DNA of 28,901 nt from REEB95 sp035632055 (GTDB taxonomy: Bacteria; Pseudomonadota; Alphaproteobacteria; ATCC43930; CGMCC-115725): the NCBI GenBank assembly GCA_035632055.1, contig DASQHO010000099.1, forward strand, positions 1-28,901, in the 5' to 3' direction. Positions 1-6,340 of this stretch are shown here, in pieces (within the stretch, counting starts at the first letter, position 1; every line of letters starts with the position of its first letter). Below the pieces are notes generated by a model that ran no database searches, had not been told where the DNA came from, and worked only from the letters and a program-made list of their open reading frames with translations. The position numbers and the translations under genes were made by a program.

Positions 1-393
1 AGCGCCCACGTTCTTGGGAATGGGGCGGGACTATAGTGGCGGTGGGGGAGAAGTCAACGGCGGCAAGCCGCCGGCACGCACGCTAATTTCCTGATGCGCA
101 ACGATATTTGCGCAAACCGCGTATGCAATCCGTGGCCGACCTGCCGCTGTTCGCCTTCGATTCGGAACGAGGATCGCGCGCCGAGATCAATGGTCGTCGG
201 TACGGTACTCCGATACCCAACCTTGCAAAATCCATAGGAATCCGTTAGGGTTAGCCGACTAAATGCCTCGGCGTCCCCCGGCCGGAACGTTCGGTCCTGG
301 TCCGCCTTCCGTTCCAAGTTTTCGGCGCAAGGCTCCGGCGGTTCATGCCGGTTTCCCGCGTTATTGGCCGCCAGCGGCCACAGGAGAAAGAAT
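1..393. other. Non-coding stretch upstream of rpsU
   Basis: I see no credible gene in this stretch of almost 400 bases. It holds a short GC hairpin at about 58-73 (CGGCGGC-AA-GCCGCCG) without a following T-run. It also holds an inverted repeat TGCGCAA-N6-TTGCGCA at 95-114, which contains the 10-bp palindrome TTTGCGCAAA at 107-116, and a possible rpsU promoter at 223-251. The open frames that cross it on either strand have no family features and look like GC-driven shadows. The first 50 bases could be the upstream region of a gene lying outside the window. Confidence 0.5.
223..251 (+). promoter_or_regulatory. Possible sigma-70 promoter for rpsU
   Basis: TTGCAA at 223-228 is followed after 17 bases by TAGGGT at 246-251. 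The -35 box is fair and the -10 box is weak (three of six consensus bases). It would give a leader of about 135 nt before rpsU. This is inference from spacing and consensus only. Confidence 0.3.
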
Positions 394-597
394 TTGCAGG
401 TTCTCGTCCGCGACAATGACGTCGGCCAAGCGCTGCGCGTCCTCAAGAAAAAGCTCCAGCGCGAAGGCGTCTTCCGCGAGATGAAACGGCGGCGCTCCTA
501 CGAGAAGCCGTCCGAGCGCCGCGCGCGCGAGAAATCCGAGGCGGTACGCCGCCAGCGCAAGACGCTGCGCAAGCGGCTCGAGCGCGAGGGCTATTAA
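394..597 (+). CDS. rpsU: 30S ribosomal protein S21
   Basis: This is small ribosomal subunit protein bS21, a basic protein that sits near the 3' end of 16S rRNA and helps initiation of translation. The 67-residue product begins (M/L)QVLVRDNDV and has the family pattern KKKLQREGVFREMK, then YEKPSERRAREK, and ends in an Arg/Lys-rich tail. The start is taken as TTG at 394 because AGGAG at 382-386 lies 7 bases before it and because family members begin exactly at this QVLVRDN segment. An upstream ATG at 364 would add ten residues foreign to the family. The next gene starts 9 bases after its stop and may be co-transcribed. Confidence 0.96.
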   Translation: MQVLVRDNDVGQALRVLKKKLQREGVFREMKRRRSYEKPSERRAREKSEAVRRQRKTLRKRLEREGY

Positions 598-606
598 AGC
601 TGCGCC

Positions 607-906
607 ATGCACCTGTCAGCGGTCGAGCATATCAGCCGGGCGGAATTGTCATCGGCGCATGCGCCGGAGCGCCAGATGTGGTGCGCCGTGCTCAACCGCG
701 CGCTCCAGGACGCTCTCGACGATCCCACGGCATCGTACCAGCACCAGGTGCGCGACCAACTGCGCAATGCCGCGCGCGAATGGTTCATTCGCAGCGACGC
801 CGATTTCGAAGCGGCGTGCAACGGCGCCGGCTACGATCCGGCCGTCGTGCGCGAGCGTTTCCTGCGCCTGCTGGCCAACCGCTCTTGCTACCCCACGCAA
901 CAGTAA
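607..906 (+). CDS. Hypothetical protein (99 aa), downstream of rpsU
   Basis: I do not recognise this 99-residue protein. It starts 9 bases after rpsU and is likely in the same transcript. The sequence is soluble and mostly helical in character, with no signal peptide or membrane segment. The middle has a pattern AREWFIRSDADFEAAC, followed by GYDPAVVRERFLRLL. The W-F...DFEAxC...AGxDP..VR arrangement looks like a small conserved helical module. The start ATG at 607 lacks a clear Shine-Dalgarno, so the true start could be the internal ATG at about 676 (MWCAVL), but the whole frame has gene-like codon use. No function is proposed. Confidence 0.7.
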   Translation: MHLSAVEHISRAELSSAHAPERQMWCAVLNRALQDALDDPTASYQHQVRDQLRNAAREWFIRSDADFEAACNGAGYDPAVVRERFLRLLANRSCYPTQQ

Positions 907-920
907 CCATATAGAGAACC

Positions 921-1217
921 ATGCAATATCGCCCCCGCACGAGCTTCCGCGCCGCACCCGAATACGACACCGGCGAGCGGTGGACCATCCGCTGGGAAAC
1001 CCGCCGGCCTGAAGGCGGCCGCTGGAACGAGGCGGTCACCAATTCACGCGAGGCCGCGGTCGAGCGGGCGAAGCATCTGCTCAAGCTCGGCTTCATCGTC
1101 CATGACATCGCCGGCCCCGCCGGCGTCTACCTGAACGAAAAAGAAGCGTTGCAGCAGCTCGGTCCCGCTCCGGTGGCGCCCAAGGTCCGCACCCCGGTGG
1201 CCAGCGAAGCCACCTAA
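921..1217 (+). CDS. Hypothetical protein (98 aa)
   Basis: This is an unrecognised soluble protein of 98 residues. It starts at ATG 921, 14 bases after the preceding gene, with a weak purine-rich AGAGA before it. The N-terminal half is rich in charged and aromatic residues (Y, W, R, E). The centre, SREAAVERAKHLLKLGFIVHDI, reads like one helix followed by a strand, and the tail after residue 75 is Pro/Ala/Val-rich and probably disordered. No catalytic motif is visible. It probably belongs to the same transcription unit as rpsU and the 99-residue gene. No function is proposed. Confidence 0.72.
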   Translation: MQYRPRTSFRAAPEYDTGERWTIRWETRRPEGGRWNEAVTNSREAAVERAKHLLKLGFIVHDIAGPAGVYLNEKEALQQLGPAPVAPKVRTPVASEAT

Positions 1218-1300
1218 AGTCCTTCCCATCGGCGTCAGGTCAAAGTGCCGCGGCAATGGCCGCGCCTTTGCCTATGCCCGCCTATGGCAGGAACCGTGGG

Positions 1301-1306
1301 TATATT
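1301..1306 (+). promoter_or_regulatory. Possible -10 element before the GlxA-type regulator
   Basis: TATATT at 1301-1306 is a good -10 hexamer in an otherwise GC-rich stretch; I see no convincing -35 at 16-18 bases upstream. It would start transcription near 1313, inside the longer possible reading frame. This favours the ATG at 1346 as the translation start of the downstream gene. Confidence 0.35.
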
Positions 1307-1345
1307 GTCATTGCTGCCATCGACAAAACCTGCGAGCGTTTGGCC

Positions 1346-2395
1346 ATGGCCACTCGCCCTGCCCCAGCCGCACACGCGCCGCGCCGCGTACTGATCCTCG
1401 CCGCCGCACCGGCGCAACTGCTTGACGTTGCCGGTCCGGCGGAAGTCTTTGCGCAAGCCAATCGCCTCTCGGCAACGCCGCTATACGACGTCGAAGTTGC
1501 CGTGGTGCCGACGGCCGGACAGAAGGCGCCGTCGACCACGTCGGCCGTCGAGCTTGTGTCCGGCCGATCGCTGGCTGCCTTGCTGGCCGACCGGCGGCCG
1601 CTCGACACGCTGATCGTCGCCGGCGGCGAAGGTGCACGCGAACGCGCCGGCGAACCTGCATTGCGCGATGCGGTACGCCGATTGGCACATTGGTCGCGCC
1701 GGGTTGCTTCGGTGTGCACCGGTGCCTTCGTCCTCGCGGCCGCCGGTTTGCTCGACAACAAGCGCGCCGCAACGCATTGGCGCTGGTGCGCACTGCTGGC
1801 GACGACCTATCCGCAGGTCCGAGTCGAACCTGAGCCGATCTTCATCCGCGACGGCAAATTCTGGACATCGGCCGGCATCACCGCCGGCATCGACCTGACG
1901 CTTGCCTTGGTCGAGGAGGATCACGGCCACCGGCTCGCGCTCGCGGTGGCGCGCCAGCTGGTGATGTTCCTGCGCCGGCCCGGCGGCCAGCAGCAATTCA
2001 GCGCCGTCCTCGCGGCGCAAACGGTCCCGGCCGCTGATCTGCGCGAACTCGTCGCCTGGATCGCCGACAATCTGCACAAACCGCTCACCGTCGAGCTGCT
2101 GGCCGAGCGCGCACGCCTGAGTCCGCGGCAATTCGCCCGCGTCTTCGCGCGCGAGCTTGGCGTCACGCCAGCGAAGCTCATAGACCAACTTCGCGTCGAA
2201 GCAGCGCGCCGGCGGCTCGAGGAGTCTCCCAAGGGTCTCGCCGCGGTCGCCGCCGCCTGCGGCTTCGGCACCGAAGAAACCATGCGGCGCGCTTTCCTGC
2301 GCCAACTCGGCACGCCGCCCGGCGCCTATCGCGAACGCTTCCGCCGGCCGCCGGCCAGCCGCCGCGCGACGCATCAAACGGAGGGCCACGCATGA
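1346..2395 (+). CDS. GlxA-family transcriptional regulator (DJ-1/PfpI-like domain + AraC HTH)
   Basis: This is a two-domain regulator. From the chosen start, residues about 14-190 are a DJ-1/PfpI (class I glutamine amidotransferase-like) domain, with the nucleophile-elbow motif SVCTGAFVLAAAGLLD (Cys at about 124) and the following RAATHW. Residues about 235-335 are an AraC-type double helix-turn-helix (motifs LAERARLSPRQFARVFARELG and AAACGFGTEETMRRAFLRQLG). The family's amidase-like domain generally senses a ligand while the C-terminus binds DNA. ATG 1346 is preferred over an in-frame ATG at 1256 because a -10-like TATATT lies between them. The stop overlaps the next gene's start (ATGA), so the two are translationally coupled. 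It most likely controls its neighbour, but the ligand is unknown. Confidence 0.9.
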   Translation: MATRPAPAAHAPRRVLILAAAPAQLLDVAGPAEVFAQANRLSATPLYDVEVAVVPTAGQKAPSTTSAVELVSGRSLAALLADRRPLDTLIVAGGEGARERAGEPALRDAVRRLAHWSRRVASVCTGAFVLAAAGLLDNKRAATHWRWCALLATTYPQVRVEPEPIFIRDGKFWTSAGITAGIDLTLALVEEDHGHRLALAVARQLVMFLRRPGGQQQFSAVLAAQTVPAADLRELVAWIADNLHKPLTVELLAERARLSPRQFARVFARELGVTPAKLIDQLRVEAARRRLEESPKGLAAVAAACGFGTEETMRRAFLRQLGTPPGAYRERFRRPPASRRATHQTEGHA

Positions 2396-3108
2396 TTCCA
2401 GCTGACACGCATCTGCAGATCGGCGCGCTGTTGTTCGAAGGCATCGACCAAATCGACCTTACCGGGCCTTTTGAAGTGCTGTCGCGCCTGCCGAATTCGA
2501 CCTATCGCATCTTCGGCAAGGGCGGCGCGTCGGTGCGCGACGGCCGCGGCCTGCGCCTGGCGCCCGATGCGGCGCTGGCCGAAGCGCCGAAGCTCGACGT
2601 CCTGCAGATTCCCGGCGGCTTCGGCCAGGAAGGCCTGATGGACGACGAAGAGGTGCTCGATTGGGTGCGGCGGCAGGCGCATGGCGCGCGACTGGTGTTC
2701 TCGGTCTGCACCGGCGCGCTGATCTGCGGCGCGGCGGGACTGCTCAAGGGCAAGCGTGCAACGACGCACTGGGCCTCGTTCCATCTGCTGCCGCTCTTCG
2801 GGGCTATTCCCGTGAACCAGCGCGTGGTGATCGACGGCAATTTCGTTTTCGCCGCCGGCGTCACCTCGGGCATCGACGGCGCATTGCGGGTGGCGGCGAT
2901 GCTGCGCGGCGACGAAGCGGCGCAGACCATCCAGCTCGCCATCGAATATGCGCCGGAACCACCCTTCCACAGCGGCACGCCGGAAACCGCGCCGGCCGCG
3001 GTCTTGGCGAGTGCACGGCAAGCCGTGCGTGCAATCACGGCGCAGCGCGAGCAGACGGCGCGCCGTGTGGCGCAGCGTCTCGATACAGTAACGGCAGCGG
3101 GGCGCTGA
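2392..3108 (+). CDS. inhA: DJ-1/PfpI family protein, isonitrile hydratase-like
   Basis: The product is a 238-residue cytosolic protein of the DJ-1/PfpI superfamily that closely follows the pattern of isonitrile (cyclohexyl-isocyanide) hydratase, which converts isonitriles to N-substituted formamides. Visible family features are IDLTGPFEVL near residue 21, IPGG near 73, the nucleophile elbow SVCTGAL with Cys at 106, the stretch GLLKGKRATTHWA, and the tail AIEYAPEPPFHSGTPETAP. It overlaps the upstream GlxA-type regulator by 4 bases and belongs to its operon. The substrate in this organism is not shown by sequence, and other DJ-1 relatives act as glyoxalases or stress chaperones. The isonitrile hydratase call rests on remembered similarity along the whole length. 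Confidence 0.85.
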   Translation: MIPADTHLQIGALLFEGIDQIDLTGPFEVLSRLPNSTYRIFGKGGASVRDGRGLRLAPDAALAEAPKLDVLQIPGGFGQEGLMDDEEVLDWVRRQAHGARLVFSVCTGALICGAAGLLKGKRATTHWASFHLLPLFGAIPVNQRVVIDGNFVFAAGVTSGIDGALRVAAMLRGDEAAQTIQLAIEYAPEPPFHSGTPETAPAAVLASARQAVRAITAQREQTARRVAQRLDTVTAAGR

Positions 3109-3127
3109 GCGCAGCAGACTTCGATCG

Positions 3128-3793
3128 TCAGGTGCGCGTTTTTTCGGCGAGGTAAGCGCGAACCGCCTCGCGCAAGCCGTCGACGGTCGCGAGCGGATCG
3201 CGATGATGCGGATATTCCAGGAAGATCTGGTATTCGAACACATGGGCCGCGAGGATCATGTCGACCTCGGCACCGTCCTTGGTGATCGGCAGGCTCACGC
3301 GCTTGGCGCCGATCGGTACCGAGTGGCCGTGACGGGTGAACAGATTCTCGGTGTAAAGCGGACGCTTGCTCTCCGTCACCTCGCGGTAGATGCCGATGAC
3401 ATAGTCGCGATATCCGGCCTTGGCCGGCAGGACTTCGTCGAGGAAGTGGCCGGTCGGCTCGACGCCGCCGGCGCGCCAGAAAACCTTGCCGACGCGGCGA
3501 TAGCGGAAACGCACGGCGGCCTCCGTGCGCACGACGTCGAGCACCATGGTATGCGACGCGATCGCTGCGGAGATTTCGTCGGGATGAATGTCGGTGTCGC
3601 GTGGCAGCGAACCGTCACGCTGACATTCGTACCAATGGCGGTAGACCGCCTCGATCCGCGGATCGCCGATGACCGCGCCGCTCTTGACGCTGGTTTCCAT
3701 CGGCGTCCACGCCGGTTGCGACCCCAGAACGCCGCCCGTTGCCGGTTCAGCGCTCATGGCCGCCGCACGCGCATGCTGGCTGCAACGCTTCAT
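3128..3793 (-). CDS. PAS domain-containing protein (PAS_5 family)
   Basis: This is a protein of up to 221 residues whose core (about residues 44-200) matches the PAS_5 family common in Hyphomicrobiales. The hallmarks are the opening DPRIEAVYRHWYECQRDG, LPRDTDIHPDEI, a central RFRYRRVGKVF with GRxLDEVLP-like VEPTGHFLDEVLP, and a C-terminal LPITKDGAEVDMILAAHVFEYQ strand. These proteins are thought to be stand-alone ligand or signal sensors; no output domain is present. It is convergent with the isonitrile hydratase gene (19 bases apart). The start is uncertain: ATG 3793, ATG 3757 and an ATG near 3700 are in frame and none has a good ribosome-binding site. A second family member lies at 15369-15878. 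Confidence 0.85.
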   Translation of the reverse strand: MKRCSQHARAAAMSAEPATGGVLGSQPAWTPMETSVKSGAVIGDPRIEAVYRHWYECQRDGSLPRDTDIHPDEISAAIASHTMVLDVVRTEAAVRFRYRRVGKVFWRAGGVEPTGHFLDEVLPAKAGYRDYVIGIYREVTESKRPLYTENLFTRHGHSVPIGAKRVSLPITKDGAEVDMILAAHVFEYQIFLEYPHHRDPLATVDGLREAVRAYLAEKTRT

Positions 3794-3808
3794 TTGATCG
3801 ATTCATAG

Positions 3809-3823
3809 GCGCAACTTTTGCGC
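3809..3823 (-). promoter_or_regulatory. Inverted repeat in the promoter region of the PAS_5 gene
   Basis: GCGCAA-CTT-TTGCGC is a perfect 6-3-6 inverted repeat. On the minus strand it fills the 17-base gap just before a -10-like TATGAA (3807-3802) and after a T-run, so it looks like an operator overlapping the PAS_5 promoter. The -35 is poor. The same half-site GCGCAA recurs as a 7-6-7 inverted repeat at 95-114. Confidence 0.35.
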
Positions 3824-3891
3824 GAAAAAACTTTCCAAAACGTAACTGCGGCCCGGCAACACGGCTAATTTCAGGTTAGCGCGCCGGCCTC

Positions 3892-3921
3892 AGGCTTCAA
3901 AACCGCCGGTTTCCTAAGCCT
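3892..3921 (-). terminator. Hairpin downstream of the queD-queE-DUF952 operon
   Basis: AGGCTT (3892-3897) pairs with AAGCCT (3916-3921), and a nested AAACC/GGTTT pairing lies inside. The hairpin lies about 50 bases beyond the DUF952 stop, in the only gap between that operon and the PAS_5 gene. There is no real T-run after it, so a role as terminator or RNA-stabilising 3' end is a guess. Confidence 0.35.
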
Positions 3922-3971
3922 TACGATCGCAACAGAGTCACTGTCCTTTCTTTGGACGAAAACCGCAAAAT

Positions 3972-4325
3972 TCAAGCTTCGCCGTCGAGCGGCGGGAAGA
4001 CGTGTATGCCGTCGCGGCCCAACGGCAGCGGCTGTGCCCAGCGCGCCGCGCGCGGATCGAGCGACGCGTAGAGATGGGGAAACAACGCGCCGCCGCGCGA
4101 CGGCTCCCAGCGCAGCGCCGGACCGAGCGCGCCGTCGTCGAACGCCACCAGCACCAGGTCGGACTGACCGGCAAAGTGCCGCGCCGCGGTCTCGCGTACC
4201 TGCGCCGCCGTCGATAGGTGGATATAGCCGTCGCGCTTATCGACGGCCGACCCAACGAAAACGCCTGCCGCCATGGCCGCGTGCCATTCCGCCGCCGCGA
4301 GTATCTTATAGACGGAACTAGACAC
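3972..4325 (-). CDS. DUF952 family protein
   Basis: The product is a 117-residue protein matching DUF952: it opens VYKILAAAEWHAAMAAGVFVGSAVDKRDGYIHLSTAAQV, carries VLVAFDDGALGPALRWEPSRGG, and ends FPHLYASLDP...PLPLGRDGIHVFP. The DGYIHLST segment and the H-Y-A/PL motif are the family's signature; a bound nucleotide-like ligand or enzyme role has been speculated but I know of no established reaction. The start is GTG 4325, which overlaps the end of queE by 8 bases; an in-frame upstream extension runs only through queE-antiframe sequence. Being the third gene of the preQ1-regulated operon hints at a link with queuosine or pterin metabolism, but that is inference from position alone. Confidence 0.85.
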   Translation of the reverse strand: MSSSVYKILAAAEWHAAMAAGVFVGSAVDKRDGYIHLSTAAQVRETAARHFAGQSDLVLVAFDDGALGPALRWEPSRGGALFPHLYASLDPRAARWAQPLPLGRDGIHVFPPLDGEA

Positions 4326-5049
4326 CGCGCCGGTTGCCCCACACGAGGACATGGAGTTGCGGCAAGACCGTAACGTCGAACCAGCGGTCGGAGGCGACCC
4401 GCTCGATGAGCCAACGCGTCCGGTGGCGCAGCGCGTCGAAGTCGGCTTCGCCGCCCGATGGATCGTCGCGTCCAAGCTCGGGTGCCTGGTTTCCGGTTTG
4501 GAGATAGACCGGCAAGCTCGGAAAGCGCGCGGCCGTTGCGCGCGCATAGGCATAATCCGCTTCGTCGAACACGACGATTTTCAGCGCGCGGCGCGGCGCA
4601 TCGCCTGCCGACGCAAGACAGGTTTCGAAGACATCCCAGTCGGTCGCCATGCCCGACGACGGCGGCTTGGGGCTAAAGATCAGCCAGTCGAGAGCGGCAA
4701 ACCAGTCGCGCGCGACGCTGCCTTGCGTCTCAAGCGCGAAACGATGGCCGGCGCGGCGGCCCAGGGCGATGAGCGGCGCAAGCGGCTGCAACGCCGGATT
4801 GCCGCCCGACACCGTCACCAGCACCCGCTGACCGGCGGTTAGCGCGTCGATCCTCGCCATTATTTCGTCCGCCGTGAGCGACATCCATTCGCCGCGATGC
4901 TCGGGCAGCACCGCATAAAGCGTGTCGCACCACCGGCAGCGGTAGTCGCAGCCGCCGGTGCGTACGAATACGGTCGGCCGACCGATCAATGGCCCCTCGC
5001 CCTGAACCGTCGGGCCAAAGATTTCGCTGACGGCAATGGTCTGCGTCAT
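4318..5049 (-). CDS. queE: 7-carboxy-7-deazaguanine synthase (radical SAM)
   Basis: QueE converts 6-carboxy-5,6,7,8-tetrahydropterin to 7-carboxy-7-deazaguanine, the third step of preQ0/queuosine synthesis, using a [4Fe-4S] cluster and S-adenosylmethionine. The 243-residue product shows the family's opening SEIFGPTVQGEGPLIGRPTVFVR, the radical-SAM cluster motif CDYRCRWC with Cys 34, 38 and 41, a TVSGGNPALQ segment and ETQGS. The start is ATG 5049, overlapping queD's stop as ATGA, so the two are translationally coupled. Its own stop overlaps the DUF952 gene. It lies under the preQ1-I riboswitch at 5467-5499. A queC gene is not in this window. Confidence 0.95.
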   Translation of the reverse strand: MTQTIAVSEIFGPTVQGEGPLIGRPTVFVRTGGCDYRCRWCDTLYAVLPEHRGEWMSLTADEIMARIDALTAGQRVLVTVSGGNPALQPLAPLIALGRRAGHRFALETQGSVARDWFAALDWLIFSPKPPSSGMATDWDVFETCLASAGDAPRRALKIVVFDEADYAYARATAARFPSLPVYLQTGNQAPELGRDDPSGGEADFDALRHRTRWLIERVASDRWFDVTVLPQLHVLVWGNRRGV

Positions 5050-5402
5050 AGCCGATATTCGGCCCAGCTCCGCGGCGTCTCGCCGACCCGTACAGCCGCA
5101 GTTTCCGGCCAATGCGCTTTGCACCAGTCATAGAGCCACTTCGCCAGCACCTCGGTGGTGGTGCGGTCGTGACCGAGCACATCGTTGAGGTGGCGATGGT
5201 CGAGCGTCGCGTCGATAAAGGCCTTGAGCGCGGCAAGCTCATGGAAATCCCGCACGAAGCCGGTGACGTCGAGCGCTGGACGCCGCAGCTCGACCTCGAC
5301 TTCGTAATTGTGGCCGTGCAGCCGGCCGCAAGGGTGGCCGGGCGCCAACCCGCCGATCACGTGCGAGGCGGAGAACGAGAAACGCTTGGCAATGGTGTAC
5401 AT
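5046..5402 (-). CDS. queD: 6-carboxy-5,6,7,8-tetrahydropterin synthase
   Basis: QueD converts 7,8-dihydroneopterin triphosphate to 6-carboxytetrahydropterin, the second step toward queuosine. The 118-residue product has the family features FSFSASHVI with zinc ligand His14, then CGRLHGHNY with Cys25, His29 and His31, a DFHELAALKAFIDATLDHRHLND block and the C-terminal VRVGET (Glu) motif. The start is ATG 5402. It has no ribosome-binding site of its own; the stop of a 16-codon leader ORF lies 7 bases upstream, and the riboswitch Shine-Dalgarno belongs to that ORF. An in-frame TTG at 5432 would give a ten-residue Pro/Arg-rich extension atypical of the family. It is the first full gene of the operon queD-queE-DUF952. 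Confidence 0.95.
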   Translation of the reverse strand: MYTIAKRFSFSASHVIGGLAPGHPCGRLHGHNYEVEVELRRPALDVTGFVRDFHELAALKAFIDATLDHRHLNDVLGHDRTTTEVLAKWLYDWCKAHWPETAAVRVGETPRSWAEYRL

Positions 5403-5409
5403 GGCGGGC

Positions 5410-5460
5410 TCAGGCCGCGGCAGACGCGGCAAGCGGCGCGCGCAATGGGTCGTCGTTCAA
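5410..5460 (-). CDS. 16-codon leader ORF between preQ1 riboswitch and queD
   Basis: A TTG at 5460 sits 6 bases after a textbook AAGGAG (5472-5467) that is itself the tail of the preQ1-I aptamer. It opens a frame of 16 codons, (M)NDDPLRAPLAASAAA, ending in TGA at 5412-5410, 7 bases before queD's ATG and in a different frame. It is the only ORF placed to use the riboswitch-controlled ribosome-binding site. The likely role is translational coupling: ribosomes terminating here reinitiate at queD. The alternative is a one-base change that separated an original N-terminal extension from queD. Whether the peptide has a function is unknown. Confidence 0.55.
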   Translation of the reverse strand: MNDDPLRAPLAASAAA

Positions 5461-5466
5461 TCGGGG

Positions 5467-5499
5467 CTCCTTGTTTTGTCCGGGTAGGCTGCGACCGGA
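5467..5499 (-). promoter_or_regulatory. preQ1-I riboswitch (translational type)
   Basis: Read on the minus strand, UCCGG (5499-5495) pairs with CCGGA (5483-5479) around the loop UCGCAGCCUAC. The A-rich tail CAAAACAAGGAG (5478-5467) follows. The segments GGUCGCAG and ACAAAACAAGG are the same as those I remember from the Thermoanaerobacter tengcongensis preQ1-I aptamer. The loop CCU can pair with AGG of the tail, which would place the ribosome-binding AAGGAG in the H-type pseudoknot; ligand binding should therefore shut off translation. Its position just upstream of queD-queE fits feedback by the pathway product preQ1. The regulated start codon is the TTG of the 16-codon leader ORF. Confidence 0.88.
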
Positions 5500-5521
5500 T
5501 CGGCGTCATGCCGATGGACTG

Positions 5522-5550
5522 GATATAGAGAACCTTCCGCCCGCGGGCAA
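5522..5550 (-). promoter_or_regulatory. Sigma-70 promoter of the queuosine operon
   Basis: On the minus strand TTGCCC (5550-5545) and TATATC (5527-5522) are separated by exactly 17 bases. Transcription would start near 5515, about 16 bases before the riboswitch aptamer, and run through a small ATCGGC/GCCGAT hairpin. This promoter lies in the gap between trmJ and queD, making the queuosine operon independent of cimA-trmJ. Confidence 0.6.
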
Positions 5551-5562
5551 GCGGCGACGGCA

Positions 5563-6339
5563 CTAACTCTTCTTTGCTTTCCGCTTGCGCGGGCCGACAA
5601 ACGACGTAACGACGCCGTGCAGCGTGCGCAGCTCCTGATCGGTGCATTGTGCGCGCTGAAACAGATTGCGCAGGTTGCGCACCATCGACGGCCGCTTCTC
5701 GGCGTTGCGCATGAAACCGCTATCGTCGAGCGCCTCCTCGAGATGCTCGAAGAAGGCGATGAGCCGGTCCTTCGTCGCCGGCTTGGAATGACCGGTGGCA
5801 AGCTGCGCCGGCACGGTTTCATCGCCGGCAACGAACCACTCGTAGCCCACGACCAACACCGCCTGCGCCAGATTGAGCGACGAAAACGCCGGATTGAGCG
5901 GCACAGAGATCACAGATTCTGCAAGCGCGATGTGTTCGTTGACCAAGCCGGTGCGTTCCGGCCCGAAGAGAATGCCGCAGCCCTCGCCCGCAGCCATCAG
6001 CGCGCGCATTTCGGATGCCGCGAAGCGCGGCGTCAGGATGCGCTTCACCATGTAGCGGTCGCGCGCCGTGGTGGCATACACGCGGCGGAGATCGGCGATC
6101 GCTTCTTCGACGCTGGCGTAGAGCCGCGCCTTATCGAGAACGGTGTCGGCGCCCGAGGCGGCGGCAATTGCCTTCTTGTTCGGCCAGCCGTCGCGCGGCT
6201 TCACCAGGCGCAGATCGGTGAGGCCGCAATTGTACATCGCGCGCGCGGCGGTGCCGATGTTCTCGCCGAGTTGTGGCTCGACCAGGACGATCGCGGGGCC
6301 ACCCGAAAGCCGCGTTCGGCGCCGATCCGTGCCGGCCAT
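5563..6339 (-). CDS. trmJ: tRNA/rRNA 2'-O-methyltransferase, TrmJ-like (SPOUT)
   Basis: This is a SPOUT-superfamily RNA 2'-O-ribose methyltransferase, most like TrmJ, which methylates position 32 of certain tRNAs using S-adenosylmethionine. The 258-residue product shows the motif 1 region VLVEPQLGENIGTAARAMYNCG, a central ILFGPERTGLVNEHIALAESVISVPLNPAFSSLNLAQAV block that forms the knotted cofactor site, and a helical C-terminal extension with RAQCTDQELRTLHGV. The tail ends RKRKAKKS. The ATG at 6339 lies one base after the stop of cimA (TGACATG), so it is translationally coupled to it. The length fits the family (about 245-260). The exact target nucleotide cannot be told from sequence. Confidence 0.92.
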   Translation of the reverse strand: MAGTDRRRTRLSGGPAIVLVEPQLGENIGTAARAMYNCGLTDLRLVKPRDGWPNKKAIAAASGADTVLDKARLYASVEEAIADLRRVYATTARDRYMVKRILTPRFAASEMRALMAAGEGCGILFGPERTGLVNEHIALAESVISVPLNPAFSSLNLAQAVLVVGYEWFVAGDETVPAQLATGHSKPATKDRLIAFFEHLEEALDDSGFMRNAEKRPSMVRNLRNLFQRAQCTDQELRTLHGVVTSFVGPRKRKAKKS

Positions 6340-6340
6340 G

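Noticed and set aside
54..446. A 130-codon minus-strand frame upstream of and overlapping rpsU
   Set aside because: It overlaps rpsU antisense, has no recognisable domain, and its composition is unlike the neighbouring proteins.
1256..1345. Extension of the GlxA-type regulator to ATG 1256
   Set aside because: It adds 30 residues without family similarity and a -10-like TATATT lies within it; ATG 1346 begins directly before the DJ-1 domain.
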